A stretch of 64,000 nt of DNA from Ectocarpus siliculosus (lineage: Eukaryota; Sar; Phaeophyceae; Ectocarpales; Ectocarpaceae), in the NCBI GenBank assembly GCA_000310025.1, contig FN649741.1, positions 597,917-661,916 on the forward strand, in the 5' to 3' direction. The notes under the pieces are model-generated. The model ran no database searches. It saw only the letters and a list, made by a program, of their open reading frames with translations, and was not told where the DNA came from. Numbering within the stretch: the stretch's first letter is position 1; each line of letters begins with the position of its first letter. The position numbers and the translations under genes were made by a program. Positions 37,601-48,898 of the stretch are shown piece after piece.

Positions 37601-40600
37601 TTACTCCATGACGAAGAGGATGCCGAAATTGAAGTAGACGTTTTCGGAAAGCTCTCGACGATAAGGGTCCAATGCCGTCATTTTCGGCACCATCACTGTT
37701 TTTCCTGCCGAGATATCGAGCTTCGAAAATCGGTACAGGTGGTGTGATATCTTACGCGGCCTACGGTATGCACACGTATCGTACAACACACGACCCGCCC
37801 AGGCCCCGCAAAAATGAAAGTACCCTGCTCGGACACGTAGCTGTCGGGAAGCCCACGTGTTGGGGCGGAAAGCAACCAACGCCAGAGAGCCTTCGTCGTC
37901 ATCGTTGTTGGCCACCAACACCATACACTATACACTATACAATAGATACGTCTTCAAAGGACCTTCCCTCAACGCCCCCCCCCCCCCCTGGATGTACTGG
38001 CATCACTCATACCCCGGCAAGGGGGCGTGACAAAAAGGTCAACGGAATCACTTGTTGTCTGTGACACAACGAGGCAAATAAAGGACCCTGTGTAACAATA
38101 CAAAATGAAACAATAAAAAAACGCTGCCAGGTTTTGCGGAAGGCACCAAAATGGCCGGTCTGTCGGCGCACCTTAGGAACAACGTCAGCTATTATACCAC
38201 TCGTCCGTCCTTGCTCACTCACCGTTCCCCGACGTTCAGGAACTGGAACCGCTCCTTGGTGACGATCAGATCCTCGAGGCCGGAGAGCCACATGAAGGGC
38301 TCGCGAGGGGGCGGCAGCGCGCGAGTGCTGCAAGGCTCAACCGCGTCCTTCATAGCCTGCCGTCGAACGAAATGACGTCAAGATGCAAGGGGAAGAGGAC
38401 AGGAGGGATGGAACCTTGAGCTTTATCAACATGACCGGGTCGCGGAGCTCAACAAGGGAGCACCGGCTCAGAGTTCAGAGAACAACACCATGCGTGCATG
38501 AACCCTAGCGTTAACTCTTACCGGTACCGGAAGACAACGCGGTATATTTGGACAAGATACGCCTCATGGGAAGTAGAGTGTGGCTCTTTTGCAGCATACG
38601 CCACGGAGTGAATATATCCATGGTATTTTTTTCTGGTCGTCTTTCCCGTTGTTCGTCGCTGCGGGCATACAAGACTGCGTGATATTCATCATTCATCTTC
38701 GATGCACATACACACACACGCTTTTTTCTCCGCCCTCCCCTTCCTTCTTGCCTTGATGTGCGCCGGGGTCGATCCGCAGCAGCCGCCGAGCATGTTGATG
38801 AGCCCTTCCTCGGCGAAGAGGAGGTTGTCGCGAGCCATGTCCTCGGGGGTTTCGTCGTACCCGCCCATGGCGTTCGGCAGCCCCGCGTTGGAGTAAACGT
38901 GGACGAAGCACTCCGCCACCTTGGCGAGGCGCTGCAGGAACGGCCGCATCTGGGAGGCCCCGAGGGCGCAGTTGAGCCCGATGCAGAAAGGCTTGCAATG
39001 CCTCATGGACACATAGAAGCCCTTGCAGACGGCAGCAGTCGACGGTGTGGCGTGGAGTGGACAGGCGCGTTGTGGGGATTGGACGGGGGGTTATTGCCTG
39101 TCAGAAGGCGTGTCTCAGGGACAGCGGTGCTACATCATTAGTATACCGACGGTAGTACTCCTATACGGCATACCATATATGCACTTCAACACCGAAGGCG
39201 TCGCGGTTCACCTGTCTGTTGCACCCCGGAGCAATCGCGCAGCCGCAACAGGTGACTTGTACCGCAGCCCAAAAGCATTGACAACCACTTCAAGTACAAC
39301 CTCCCACGAGGTTGAGCAAGTAAGCGATCAAACCGTGCATCTAAATACTCATAACGATAAGCGAGCAGCCCCACGGGACCACTCCAAACCATACCATGCT
39401 ACACACCATACCACATGACACCATACCATACCATACCTCTGTGGTCTGACCGGAGAGCGTCCTGCCCGACTGGTCCACCAGCGTACCCGACACGAACAGA
39501 GGGACGTCCGTAATCCCTTGCTCGTCAAAGTACCTGCCGTAGCGTGTACGCGTGGATAACGTCGGCAACAACCGGCACACCGAGGGGAGAAGCTTGGCAA
39601 CCAACGAGCTAAGTGGCACAACTGAAACCGAGGCAAAGGCCGCATAGGTGTTGGTTATGTTTTCGTCCTTTTCAGTATGGCGCCAGCCCCCCCATTTTTC
39701 GTGGTGGGCGTGTACTACACGTGTTTAAGTGTACGAAGAGTACTACACTTTCAGTGCATTTTTTCGTACAACTACAACCGTCCAGGGTCACACAGGAGGG
39801 GGTAAACACCTGGGCTTTTTTCTTCTTTTTGTTTTTGTTTTCGTGCCCAACTTCCTCCTGCGGTGCGTGCTGATTTTTTTTTTATCGCGAGAAGGGTCCA
39901 GCCGTCCCTTTCCTCGTCAACGGTGCTAACGTCGGCGCTTGGAACTCCGGGGCTTTTCAGCTTTTTCGCTTTCATCCGCAAATTCGTAAATTCTTCACCC
40001 CATGGGGATTCGAACTCACGACTACTATACTACAAGAGGTTTCGAGGTTACCACTAGACCACCGGGGCGACCGATAGCGGGCATGAGTCAATTGTAGAGT
40101 CATCTATCGTCACGTGACGCAGAAAAAAAACGCCATTGGAGACACCAGCAGGGACGCTTGCAGCCACGGTACTGGCCCCCGTGCGCACGTGGGGGGGGGG
40201 GGGGGGGGATGGGTCCTGTCCCCGGGTGTGCCGGCAACGCCTTGGTGCAGGCATACCGAGCGACTTCTGAGTCATCGAACTCCTCTCCCTGGTCCGAACC
40301 CGATCCATTTGCACCCGTCTATGTATATATATAAGCAGCACAAACCGTGCAACACAGGGCAGTTCAGGTGCTGGGCCCTGTCACTTTTGATATGTCGCGA
40401 TTCTACTTGACGTCACACACGAACAGAAAACCGCCATCTTTTTAATTAATACGAATGTATGTGGACTCACTCTCGAACCGCAAACACTCCGGCCTTGGCG
40501 TTAAGCGTGTCGAAGATAGTCTCTACGATGATGATGTCCGCCCCGCCGTCGATCAAGCCCTTGGTCTGGTCCTTGTAGGCCACCACCAGCTCGTCGAACG

Positions 40601-43600
40601 TTACGTTTCGGAACGAAGGGTCTTCCACATCCTGCGCGGGTTGTGGGGTAGGTTTGCGTTGTCGAGCAAATGGATTGGTCGAGAGTTTACCCTGTCAACC
40701 GATTGGAACCATCCGATTGGTCGATTGACTGGTCGACAGATATACACCAACGGACTGGACACCGGTCGCGCTTTGGGTATAAAAAACCTCTCCCATGAGC
40801 AGATCTCCCAAGAGAGGCAGGACTGCAAACGCGTGAACAGCAATCCTCGAAGGGACGACCTCACCAACCCGAACCTTTTCTGTCCAACCCCCGTTCCGGC
40901 AAAAGGTTTTGGTAACTCCACGCCATCAACGAACAAATCCCTCTCAGCAAGCAGCACCCGGCGGCGCACCCACCAAAGCACTCCCCTCTAAACTACTCCG
41001 TTGGTTTCACCGCCTGGGTGGGTGATGGGCTCAAATTCCTGTGCGCGCGCTCAAAAGCTTCCCAAAAAAACAACAAAAGTCTCACCGGAGAGATGGATCC
41101 CGTCCGGTTCGTGGGACCGAGGGCTCCCATCACGAAGCGCGGCTTGGTGGGGTCCTTGGCCGTGGCCTCTTCGCAGGCCTCCCTCGCCAGGCGGGCGCTC
41201 TCGAAGTTGAGCTCGTAGACGTCCTTCTCCATCTCGTAGTCGGCCATAGCGATCGTGGTCCTGTGCCCATGTATACATACAAGAGGGGGATAGTATTGTT
41301 TCAGAAATTGGTGTGGCGGTATAGTGGGATGTATACATGGCACAGGAATGTAGGGGCATATGAAAGCTCTCGTTCACAGCTTTCATATGTACTTAAAAGA
41401 TTTGGTCACTTTTCATGCTTCGGCGTTGCTTTCTCTCGCGGCAGCTAGTCTTTCTCGCGGTTGCTTCTCAGGGGCACGCAGGAGGCTCGTCGGTGCACTA
41501 ACGCCCGTGTCCGGAGCTCGGTAGGCCTCTGTGGCGCGTTTGGTTTACGGCCAAAGTTGCGAAAACTGGCTCAAAACCCCGGGGACGCTTTCCGCGTTGA
41601 CAAAGCCTGGCGAGCCAATTCTGAAACCTATCAAACCCATCAAATACGACGGTTTGAAATATTTGCCTCTTGCTTCTCCACTTTCATTCGTTCTTTCATT
41701 CATTCATTCGATGATTCATGGTGGTGACTCTTCGTGTCATCGCGTTGTCCAACAGCAGTACCTACGTTTACTACACTTCGCAGCGGGCCAAGTGTAGACA
41801 AGTCTGAGAGCATGCATCCAGCCGCAGTGTTGAACATGTCCCATTATTTGTGGTGTTGTTTCGGCTTCAAATACGTTTGGTTCTCATCGGAAATCTGCCA
41901 TCATCAATCAAAGACATCATGGAAGTCTGAGTTTTCGCTGCCAAAATTTTGTCCGCTCGAGCTGGCTCCAATGTAGAATAACAATGTGCGCGATGTTTGT
42001 GCGGAAATACAAGCGTTGTAAGGCACACAGTCCCTCTTTGGGCAATGCGCATGTGGTCTTACGTCACCTGAGGGAAGGTAGACACCCACGTCCCGAAGGG
42101 AGATCTTGTATGATATATTGTTCGTTTGGGTTTGTAGTAGGGCCTTAAAGAGAAATTCAGTTTCCATGTACAGGGATCCTTGAGCAATACCACTGCTGTA
42201 GCGCACAAGAGCTAAGGTAGTCGTGGGAAGAAGCATTATTATCAATATTATTATGAATGTCACCTCAGACTGTCGTAGATTGTGACGTCAGATGACCTGT
42301 CGGAGATCTACCGTCGGGGTGTTGCCACAGATAGAGTCAGTGTACGGTGGACGCTGAACCTTGCTGCAGCAGGCTCGCTCCCCCCCGATTCAAAATTCTA
42401 CCCGTTCCGTACCCATTCGGCCTCTCCACAAGAGGTTGAACCGTTTGTCTCCACAACTGAAGGAACTTGAGCCACACGCAAACCTGGAGACCTACGTCTC
42501 ACATTATTATTCTTACAATATGACCCAACGATCCCATCTCTATCTAAGAAGAGAGTCTACACACCATAGATCAGCACCTTTTATTCCTTCCTCCTCGAGA
42601 ACTGGCTCTTTCAAGACAAAATCTCCCAAAAATAATACGCGAGGCATCCCACTGAACACCATCGGTTTCGTTCGCATCGCAGGCACACACACACTCACGC
42701 TGAGAAGGTGTTGGTGGCGATGATGTCCGAGCCCGAGTCTACGTATTTGGTGTGGATCTCCTTGATGATGTGCGGCTGGGTGATGGACAGCATGTCGTTG
42801 TTCCCCTTGACGAGGATGTGGTAGTCCTGCAGCATTGGCACGTTCAAGATCAACAGAGCGCGTAAGCCCAACCCCACACAACGGGGTTCCCGCAAGAATC
42901 GACGCTAAAAAAAGCGTATCTTATGACGTCCGCTCAGGGCTTCCATACGTTTCAGATGAAAAACAAAAAAAAGGAAGGGAGGTGTAAACTCTGCTGTGTC
43001 ATTATTATGACCCAAAGAATCCATCTCTATCTATAGAAAAAGAGTCTAGATAGATTAGCAATGGATCCATAGCGTCAGCGAAAGTTCTCTGTTTTCCCAC
43101 GATTTTCCCGAACAGCACACGGCGATTTCTCCCCTGTGGGTAGGTCTAGAAGATAGTTTGGTAGCCATCGTGCATCTCTCTGTATGTTACACTGGTTAGG
43201 TGTAGTAGGAAGGTGTTGGGTAGTTGGTTCGTCGGGTGATTTTACTCCCTGTTTTCCTCGCGTTGATCCCTAGCTGGCGGCGCGTGGTCGTGGCGTCACG
43301 GTTTCAGCATATATGCGTAGGCGAGCTTCAGCTGGCGAACGTTGGCAGGTGTACACGAACAGTTTGGCGTGTACGCACGTTGGTGAGAGCTTGTTCAACT
43401 TGTACCACCGCAGCCCACGTACGTACAAAAAAATGGAACGCAGCACACATGTGAAATATTGGAATGGAAGCCGCCCCTGAATCAGTCACGTGAACCAGCA
43501 GTAAGGAGCAGAGCAGTACGGTCTCTAAAGCTTTATAGCCCGTCCTCCTCAAGTCCTGTCGGAGATGTCTACGTGCACAACGGCTGGATCCGAAACGCCG

Positions 43601-46600
43601 GCTAGGTACTCCGCAAACCAAGAGATGGGGCAGCTAAAACACCATGACCGCTGTCTGCTTTTCGTGTCGCATTTTTTTAACCCATACGTGACTGGGTTAA
43701 TTTGGATTTTTTCCGTTTTTTCCCCACAGCTGGCTCTCTGCGGTCAAAGATCTTCCAAGCATGCGTGTACACCCATAAATCACGGCGGCAAGCATGGTGC
43801 AGCAGTGGGTCCATGTGTGGGGCTCACAGGGATGGGGACGCGGTATATGTAAGAGTGACGAACAGGAGTACAGTAGTACTACTGCTGTACAGCAGTAGCA
43901 GTTATGCTGAGAGAAATAGACTACAGCAGCAGCAGTAGTTTCTGAGCAGGTAGGTGATGTGCATGCCTGTCTCCGACAGCAACCGTCCGCACAGAGGATG
44001 TACCTGTGCAAGCAATACCTGTTGGCACATCTTCTCCACCTCATCCTTGGACAGAGCATAGGGCAAGCGCATGTATATGCTAGCGGCACTAGATGCGAAG
44101 ACGCTGACGGGAAACCGCCTCACAGAAGCGCCAGATCGACGAAAAAAACGGCCCGCTCATCAGAGAATCGAGACCATCATGCACTATCGCACAAAATGCA
44201 TAAAAATCGTGATGAGTCTTACTGTTCTGTACTACAAATAGAGAGCTGTGATCGGAGCTGTAGTCCCGAAAACCCTTGCCTTTGAGCGAAATTTTGCACA
44301 CAGCAGACGAACCACCCTTCACTCCCAATACTGGGAACCACACGCACCGCAACCACAACAACATCAAGCACCGAGGCAGTACGTTAGCATCGGCTCCGGT
44401 GTGCGCTTTCTCTGCTCTCCCCCGCGGATGCGGCACCGGGTTGATCACATGTTCAGGGTGCGGTATTGTGCGTTTGAATCTTAGACTACATACAGCAGTA
44501 GATTGGATCTGGAAAGGCTATCTGCCCCCACGTCAGAAAGATGAGGCATGGGTGAATAGTGTTGTACTATGTGAGTCCTGTGCGCATTGCTGATAAGCGT
44601 GCTATTGGGGTGGGCTGCCTGTGTCTCCCTGCTGGTCTCTATGTAGTTTTTTTACTCTTAGCCGAGGCACAACGGCGATCTTTCGGCACCCAAAGTGATC
44701 GGAGCTGAGAACGGAGCTGAATCGGCCTGTAGTCACGCAAGGGTTAATATGACACAACGAATCCATCTCTATCATAGAAAAGAGTCTGAGACAGATTAGC
44801 AATGAATTCATTGCGTCAGAAAGCACCTGTATGTCTACGGTTTCCCAGACAGCATATAGGGACATCTCCCCTGCGGGTAACAGGCTCAACAAGACAGTTT
44901 GGTAGCTGTCTTGTGTGTCTCATACATGTTATGTTGGGAAGGTGCAGCAGAAATGTGTTAGGTACTGGTCGGGCGTTTTGTGTGTATACACGGCTTGCTG
45001 GCTCTTTCGGGGGTAAATAGCCGGTATTTTCCGGCGGCGGCGTGTTTGCGTTTCGTTGTGTCATATTAAGAAAAATAAAAAAAAGAACTTTCCCACAGAT
45101 GAAATGTGGTTAGGATCGACCGGGCGAACCGGCTGACTTATGAAAGTACGTCAGTCTCGGTGTGGCTGAAAACAGGAGATGCTTTACAAAGGCCATGATC
45201 TGAGACTGTATGAGGGGGTGTCATGGGAGAGGATAAGCTGCTCTCCGGACGAAAAGACAGAGGCGGTATACCGCAGAACTCGACATGTTCTGCAACCACC
45301 AGGGGAGACGACGAGACAACCGTTACGCACCTGTGATGCCGGCATGTATGTGCGCTCTCCACACATACATCTCGTGAAATATTCTTGTTGAGGGAGAACG
45401 GGCAATACCGCCAGAGGCGCGGAGAGATGGCACTCCCCCCGTTTGTAGACCTATTTTCAAAGCTCGATTGCTCCGACAACAAGCTTGTGCCGACACCTAA
45501 AATGGTGGTTTTGGAACCATCTCGTCGAGGGCTTGCCGTCGACGTACCGGGCTCTTTGCGCACCCCCTTGATTGTGGAGAAATCGAGCTTTGAAAATCGG
45601 TCTGGCGGGGGTGCTATCTCTCCGCCTCTTGCGGTAGGACTACAGCAGTACATGCCCTTGACAACGACAGACCGGGCCGAAAAGCTGAATCTCGTCGCAC
45701 GCATGCTTGCTTTCTGACACATCTTGGTCAGAACCGCGACCTTACCCCATGGCGGCGTAGCCTACACGCGACACAACAGCAGCACTGCTGCTGCTACTGC
45801 TGCTGTAGTGCAAGAAATGAGCTTTTCCGTGTACAAGCTCAGTCTCCACAAGGTGCCGCGACGGGTGGCCGTCATGTTGTGCACCGTACTTCGTAGTCTA
45901 AACTGCATGGCCTTGTGTGCCGAGAAATGACCGTATTGCCGGATTGTGTTGCCGATCGATGCGTGTGAGCGGCGTGTTTTTTTGGCGCAACCTAACGACG
46001 TGTGTAGATCTGCTTCATTTCGTTCTTCGTTTTCGACGAAAAGTAGCATTAGTCGAATTATCAGCATTATGTTCGGATGGGCATGAAACGAGAATAAGTA
46101 TTTTTCATGTCGGCACGACATCATCAGCGACCTTGTATAGTACTTCATACACCGTACTGCTGCTGTCGGTACATGGCCGAAAATGTCGTTCTGTTTCGAG
46201 TTTCCTTCTCCCCCCCCCCAATGCCGAAGCACGGGGGCCACGAGGAACGTTCTCCTCCATGACGCACCGCAGCGGTGCTGACTTAGAGTGACATTCAAGG
46301 GCAAAACCAAACGCGATTGGGACCTCAGGGCTAATGCTCGTGCTGCTGTACGTGCGTGGTCGAGGCTCATGACTAAAAAAAAAATGCTGCCTCTGCTGCT
46401 GCTGCTGCTGCTGTGCATCTGTGCATGTGTGCTGCTTGGCAACTATCCATACATGTACATACGCATAAACCTACACCGCTTACACCTTTGCTTCTACCTA
46501 CCAAGCAAGTGCTGCAAACGTGAACAACGGCAGGCAGCACTCGCCTTGAACCGCTCTCCGCGGTAATCCTCCTCCCCTAGCTTATACTTCTGAATCATGG

Positions 46601-46760
46601 TGCCCATGGCCCCGTCAAACATGACGATCCGCTCCTGAAAGAGGCGATACAGGTACGCCATGGTGCTGTCCTTGCCGCGCTCGAAGTACGGGTAGTTGGC
46701 TACCTCGCCCTTCGGCTCGTCCACAAAAGGTCGAAGCACCATGGTTCCCTTTGTGTGCAA
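21154..46760 (-). CDS. metH: Cobalamin-dependent methionine synthase (30 exons)
   Basis: Transfers the methyl group of 5-methyltetrahydrofolate through methylcobalamin to homocysteine, giving methionine and tetrahydrofolate in the cytosol. Exons 1-30: 46545-46760, 42699-42826, 41086-41260, 40471-40631, 39437-39533, 38752-39021, 38223-38356, 37408-37492, 36821-36934, 36196-36291, 34753-34905, 34301-34420, 33773-33850, 32635-32811, 31480-31608, 30604-30735, 29943-30170, 28384-28512, 27705-27809, 27401-27487, 27239-27268, 26771-26992, 26067-26183, 25553-25653, 24785-24881, 23965-24078, 23384-23473, 22841-22951, 21616-21744, 21154-21240. All phases agree; about 1303 residues against 1265 in human MTR. 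Homocysteine domain: DGAMGTMIQ and zinc ligands in GLNCALGA and GGCCGSTP. Folate domain: [20 protein letters not shown]. Cobalamin domain: DVHDIGKN. Activation domain: [12 protein letters not shown]. Three donors are GC (exons 1, 6, 17). The start is the first ATG of the exon; a downstream ATG (MAYLYRLF) is also possible. Confidence 0.96.
23161..23371. mobile_element. MITE, family A, copy 2 (3' terminus eroded)
   Basis: Begins CCGTAGGATG after a TA and carries GAACCATCTCGTCGAGAG in the middle, as other copies do. Its right inverted repeat (GGTGTGGTATATCTTGCGCG) lacks the last bases. It ends about 12 bases from the donor of MetH exon 27. Confidence 0.7.
25272..25503. mobile_element. MITE, family A, copy 3
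   Basis: Preceded by TA. Its left terminus is CCGTTGGTCG, with GTAAGATACCACACCC just inside. The right arm has GGGCGTGTGGTATCCTACGCG. The centre shows the shared AGCTC/GAGCT inner repeat. It lies in MetH intron 24. Confidence 0.65.
27636..27692. repeat. Interstitial TTAGGG-like repeat
   Basis: Several GGGTTA units, partly degenerate, lie in the MetH intron between the exons at 27705-27809 and 27401-27487. A second short patch of the complementary CCCTAA lies at 32950-32963. They resemble short interstitial telomeric repeats but are too short to prove an end-joining scar. Confidence 0.5.
28640..29395. other. Assembly gap (100 N at 29160-29259) with unreliable flanks
   Basis: Bases 28640-29159 and 29260-29395 are strings of homopolymer blocks that look like failed base calling. 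The stretch 29260-29395 is a corrupted repeat of 28527-28660: both contain TGGCGGTCAAA and GGGAAATTTGAAGCAG. The long open frames here are artefacts and are not annotated. The gap lies in the MetH intron between exons 17 and 18. Confidence 0.93.
30784..30817. repeat. (GA)n microsatellite
   Basis: A GA run in the MetH intron upstream of exon 16. On the gene's own strand it is a CT run close to the acceptor at 30735 and may extend the polypyrimidine tract. Confidence 0.85.
32962..33141. repeat. 60-bp minisatellite, three copies
   Basis: Three units of exactly 60 bp, each with CCACACCGTATCCCC and CCAAGTTAAACGTCATCGCG and differing at only a few bases. It lies in MetH intron 13, next to a short CCCTAA patch. 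Confidence 0.95.
33954..34125. repeat. Degenerate tandem repeat, about 55-67 bp period, three copies
   Basis: Three diverged units share TATCCACGA, ATGCAGTG-like and ACAGGTC-like blocks. They lie in MetH intron 12. Confidence 0.65.
34620..34661. repeat. (CT)n microsatellite
   Basis: An uninterrupted CT run of about 20 units in MetH intron 11. Confidence 0.95.
34881..35260. repeat. Tandem duplication of the MetH exon 11 acceptor border, five copies
   Basis: Five units at 81-90 bp spacing; the first is the real start of exon 11 (acceptor at 34906, exon from 34905). On the minus strand each unit has a T-rich tract, TGACGATGACGTCA or a close variant, then an AG followed by GTCGGTGAGGCAGAGTT-like exon sequence. 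The four upstream copies carry CAG at this point while the real site has AAG. Only copy 1 runs on into conserved coding sequence. Confidence 0.9.
35562..36045. repeat. Long inverted duplication (fold-back), arms of about 210 bp
   Basis: Arm 1 (35562-35776) begins CATCATACAAAACAGCTGTC; arm 2 (35836-36045) ends with its complement. Both arms include an ATG in good context followed by a short open stretch ([18 protein letters not shown] in arm 1), so the duplicated piece looks like the start of a coding exon. The 59-bp spacer holds a further partial direct copy. It lies in MetH intron 10. Confidence 0.9.
37552..37766. mobile_element. MITE, family A, copy 4 (best preserved)
   Basis: 215 bp flanked by TA on both sides, with termini CCGTAGG/CCTACGG and inverted repeats of about 50 bp reaching ATTTTCAAAGCTCGAT. 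No coding capacity. The TA flanks suggest a Tc1/mariner-type transposase. It lies in MetH intron 7. Confidence 0.88.
39386..39437. repeat. (CCATA)n-like microsatellite abutting a MetH donor site
   Basis: Imperfect CCATA units run up to the 5' splice site of MetH exon 5, so the donor GTATGG is the first of several overlapping GTATGG hexamers on the minus strand. Confidence 0.8.
39997..40068 (-). tRNA. tRNA-like sequence (degenerate tRNA or tRNA-derived SINE head)
   Basis: On the minus strand 72 bases begin GCCCCGGTGGTCTAGTGG and end GAGTTCGAATCCCCATGGGG. The A box (TGGTCTAGTGG) and B box (AGTTCGAATCC) fit the pol III consensus, and the outer CCCC/GGGG can pair. The D, anticodon and T stems pair poorly, so no anticodon is assigned. 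It lies in MetH intron 4. Confidence 0.4.
42518..42585. mobile_element. MITE, family B, fragment
   Basis: Matches only the left end of family B: ATATGACCCAACGATC, then CATCTCTATCTAAGAAGAGA. It lies in MetH intron 2. Confidence 0.55.
43004..43305. mobile_element. MITE, family B, copy with eroded ends
   Basis: About 300 bp aligned end to end with the 44748 copy: TTATGACCCAAAGAAT at the left, then GATTAGCAATGGAT, AGTTTGGTAGC and GGCGGCG at the right. The right terminus is degraded. It lies in MetH intron 1. Confidence 0.65.
44748..45065. mobile_element. MITE, family B (TTAA target site), intact
   Basis: 318 bp with perfect 14-bp terminal inverted repeats, TATGACACAACGAA and its complement, flanked by TTAA on both sides. 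TTAA duplication is the mark of piggyBac-type transposition. No coding capacity. It lies in MetH intron 1. Confidence 0.9.
45408..45634. mobile_element. MITE, family A, copy 5
   Basis: 227 bp between two TA dinucleotides. The termini are CCGCCAGAGGCG and CGCCTCTTGCGG. The inner repeat TTTTCAAAGCTCGATT is almost identical in both arms. It lies in MetH intron 1. Confidence 0.85.
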
Positions 46761-47514
46761 GCCGCGCTGTTCGTTGTTGAACCTTTAACCCGTCGGGTGT
46801 CGGGTGATTGGGGGGCGGGGCAGCACAAAAAAAACACACACACAACAAACACACAAGGTGGCGCGTGGTCAGCATCAACAACATAAACTTGTCCAATGAT
46901 CGAAAAAGCAACCAGTCCTAACCTCTGGTAGGCATTGGCCCAATAACTTCCGCGGGAATCCTTCGCACCTCTCGTCGCTTCTACACTCCCACAGTCGTGG
47001 TACCTGTTTCTCTCTCTATCTTCCGCCTTGCTTTCCTCGAGTGCCGCACAGTCGTTCGCCAGAGCAGCCGCCGTCGGCAATGACGAGCTCAGGGGCGGTG
47101 GAGGTGACGCAGGAAATACATACCTCCCCCTGTATCATTCCACGATACCCCCCCACAACTCTCTCAAGAGCTGGTGAAGTGCTCTTCTTCCTCCTGCTGC
47201 ACCTTCAAACAACACGTTCTACGAGAGCCGGAGCGACAACAGTACAGCTGTAAGCCCCCCAAGAATAGGCACGTCACACCTCGTATTCTTCAAGGCTTGA
47301 GCTTCACAGCCACTGAGAAGGAACGAAATAAATCTGTGCTGTATTGGCGAGGCGGCGAGGCGGACGAAAACAACAACGCGGTGTAACACAGCACTTCCCA
47401 GCAGAGACAACCTCGCACGGAACACTTCCACTCCTCTGTCGAAGACAACGCCATCCGCTACACAGAGTACCCTCTTCTGAGAGAAAAAGACGGTGTGCAC
47501 CCGAAGCAGCAGCC
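46761..47514. promoter_or_regulatory. Divergent intergenic region MetH / CHMP1
   Basis: About 750 bp separate the two start codons, so both promoters and 5' UTRs lie here. I see no convincing TATA box or other named element. Further 5' exons of MetH could hide here. Confidence 0.55.
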
Positions 47515-48898
47515 ATGGGAAACAAGGTATCTCTGGAGAATGAACTCATCAACCTGAGGCTGACCTCCAAGCAGCAGCAGAGGGGCGCGATCAAGTGCAC
47601 CAAGAACGAGAACGCGGCGAAGGCCAAGTTGCGAGAGGCAATCAAGGCTGGCAACATCGAGGGAGCCCGTATCTACGGCCAGAACGCGATTCGAGAAAAG
47701 AATCAAAGTTTAAATTGTCTACGTCTAAGTAGTCGAATAGATGCTGTGGCGTCGCGGCTCGAGACAGCGATTCGGATGAAGCAGGTGACATTTCTCAATT
47801 TTTTCGATTTTCTTTTCACGTGCATACAGAATTGGTTGGGTGGGCTCTTTGATGATACAACCACCATCGGGTCTTTCGACATCTTTCTGTGGAGCTTCGG
47901 TGTAACACGTGTAGTTACATTGTGCTCAAAAACCCAAACGCTACACCGCCGTGTTCATGGCTTTGTTCCCGCACGAAGACTTGTGCGTCAGCATTCCTTC
48001 GCCCCGGAACAGAGATTGAATGCGTTAATTCTTTGATCCCTGCTTTTTTTATGCTAAACCTGGGAGCGGGCCCGGGCGGATTGTCTGTAGAAGTGTTTTT
48101 GTAGGCGTTGTGGGGTGTCTCTTTTTGTCTGTCGCGAGGAAACGGCCCGTGTAGATTGGCTGAGAGTTCAGGAACTAGAAATTTGATATTACAGTGACGA
48201 CGAGCGCCCGATACGTTCCTCCTAGTCACGAAACCGAATTCGCTGTCAAAATGAACCATGGAGAGACTGATGATTCCACAAAACTGCGTAGAATTGTAGG
48301 GTGTGGCCAAATTAGGAAAAGCGCCCAACATGGGCTCCTGGAAAAAACAGCAAAACAGGCCGAATCGCACGCTAACTTTGATGTTGCTTCTAGCGTGAAA
48401 AGCTGCCAGACGTATGCGCACCGACAACTTTCGAATGGCAACGATTCAGTGTTATTTGTACAAGCGGGTAGGGCATCCACTCCACACTCAATAACTCGCG
48501 ACCCGAAACCAAATTCCACACCCCTGTTCGATGCGCGGCAGGTAAACAAGTCGATGGAGGGGGTGGTTAAGGGCATGGAGTCGGCTCTCAAGGCAATGGA
48601 CGTCGAGCGCATCTCGAAAACCATGGACAGCTTCGAGCAGCAGTTCGAAGACATGGATGTACGGGCGGGGTACATGGAAAACGCCATGGGCGACTCAACG
48701 GCCATGTCGACGCCCCAGGAGCAAGTGGATGGCCTCATTCAGATGGTAGCCGATGAGGCTGGCTTAGAGCTGGGTGAACAGCTCGACGACGCTGGCCCTG
48801 TGTCTAACAAGGTGCCCGCCAAGCCGGCGGCCGCACCGGCGGCCGCGGCTGGCGAGGAGGACGAGCTGGCCAATAGGTTGGCCGCCCTGCGCAAATGA
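47515..48898 (+). CDS. CHMP1: ESCRT-III subunit CHMP1 / Did2 (Vps46)
   Basis: An ESCRT-III protein that recruits Vps4 and its regulators to endosomal membranes during multivesicular body formation. Two exons, 47515-47784 and 48542-48898, joined in phase 0 (CAG|GTGACA donor, CAG|GTAAAC acceptor), give 208 residues, close to the 196-199 of human CHMP1A/B. Exon 1 encodes the basic N-terminal helices (MGNKVSLENELINLRLTS, then GARIYGQNAIREKN). Exon 2 holds the acidic C-terminal half, with MENAMGDSTAMSTPQEQVD and a C-terminal MIT-interacting motif 1 (DELANRLAALRK) that binds Vps4-type MIT domains. The Ala/Pro-rich linker before the motif is longer than in animals. The ATG is the only one that fits the family start. 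Confidence 0.95.
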
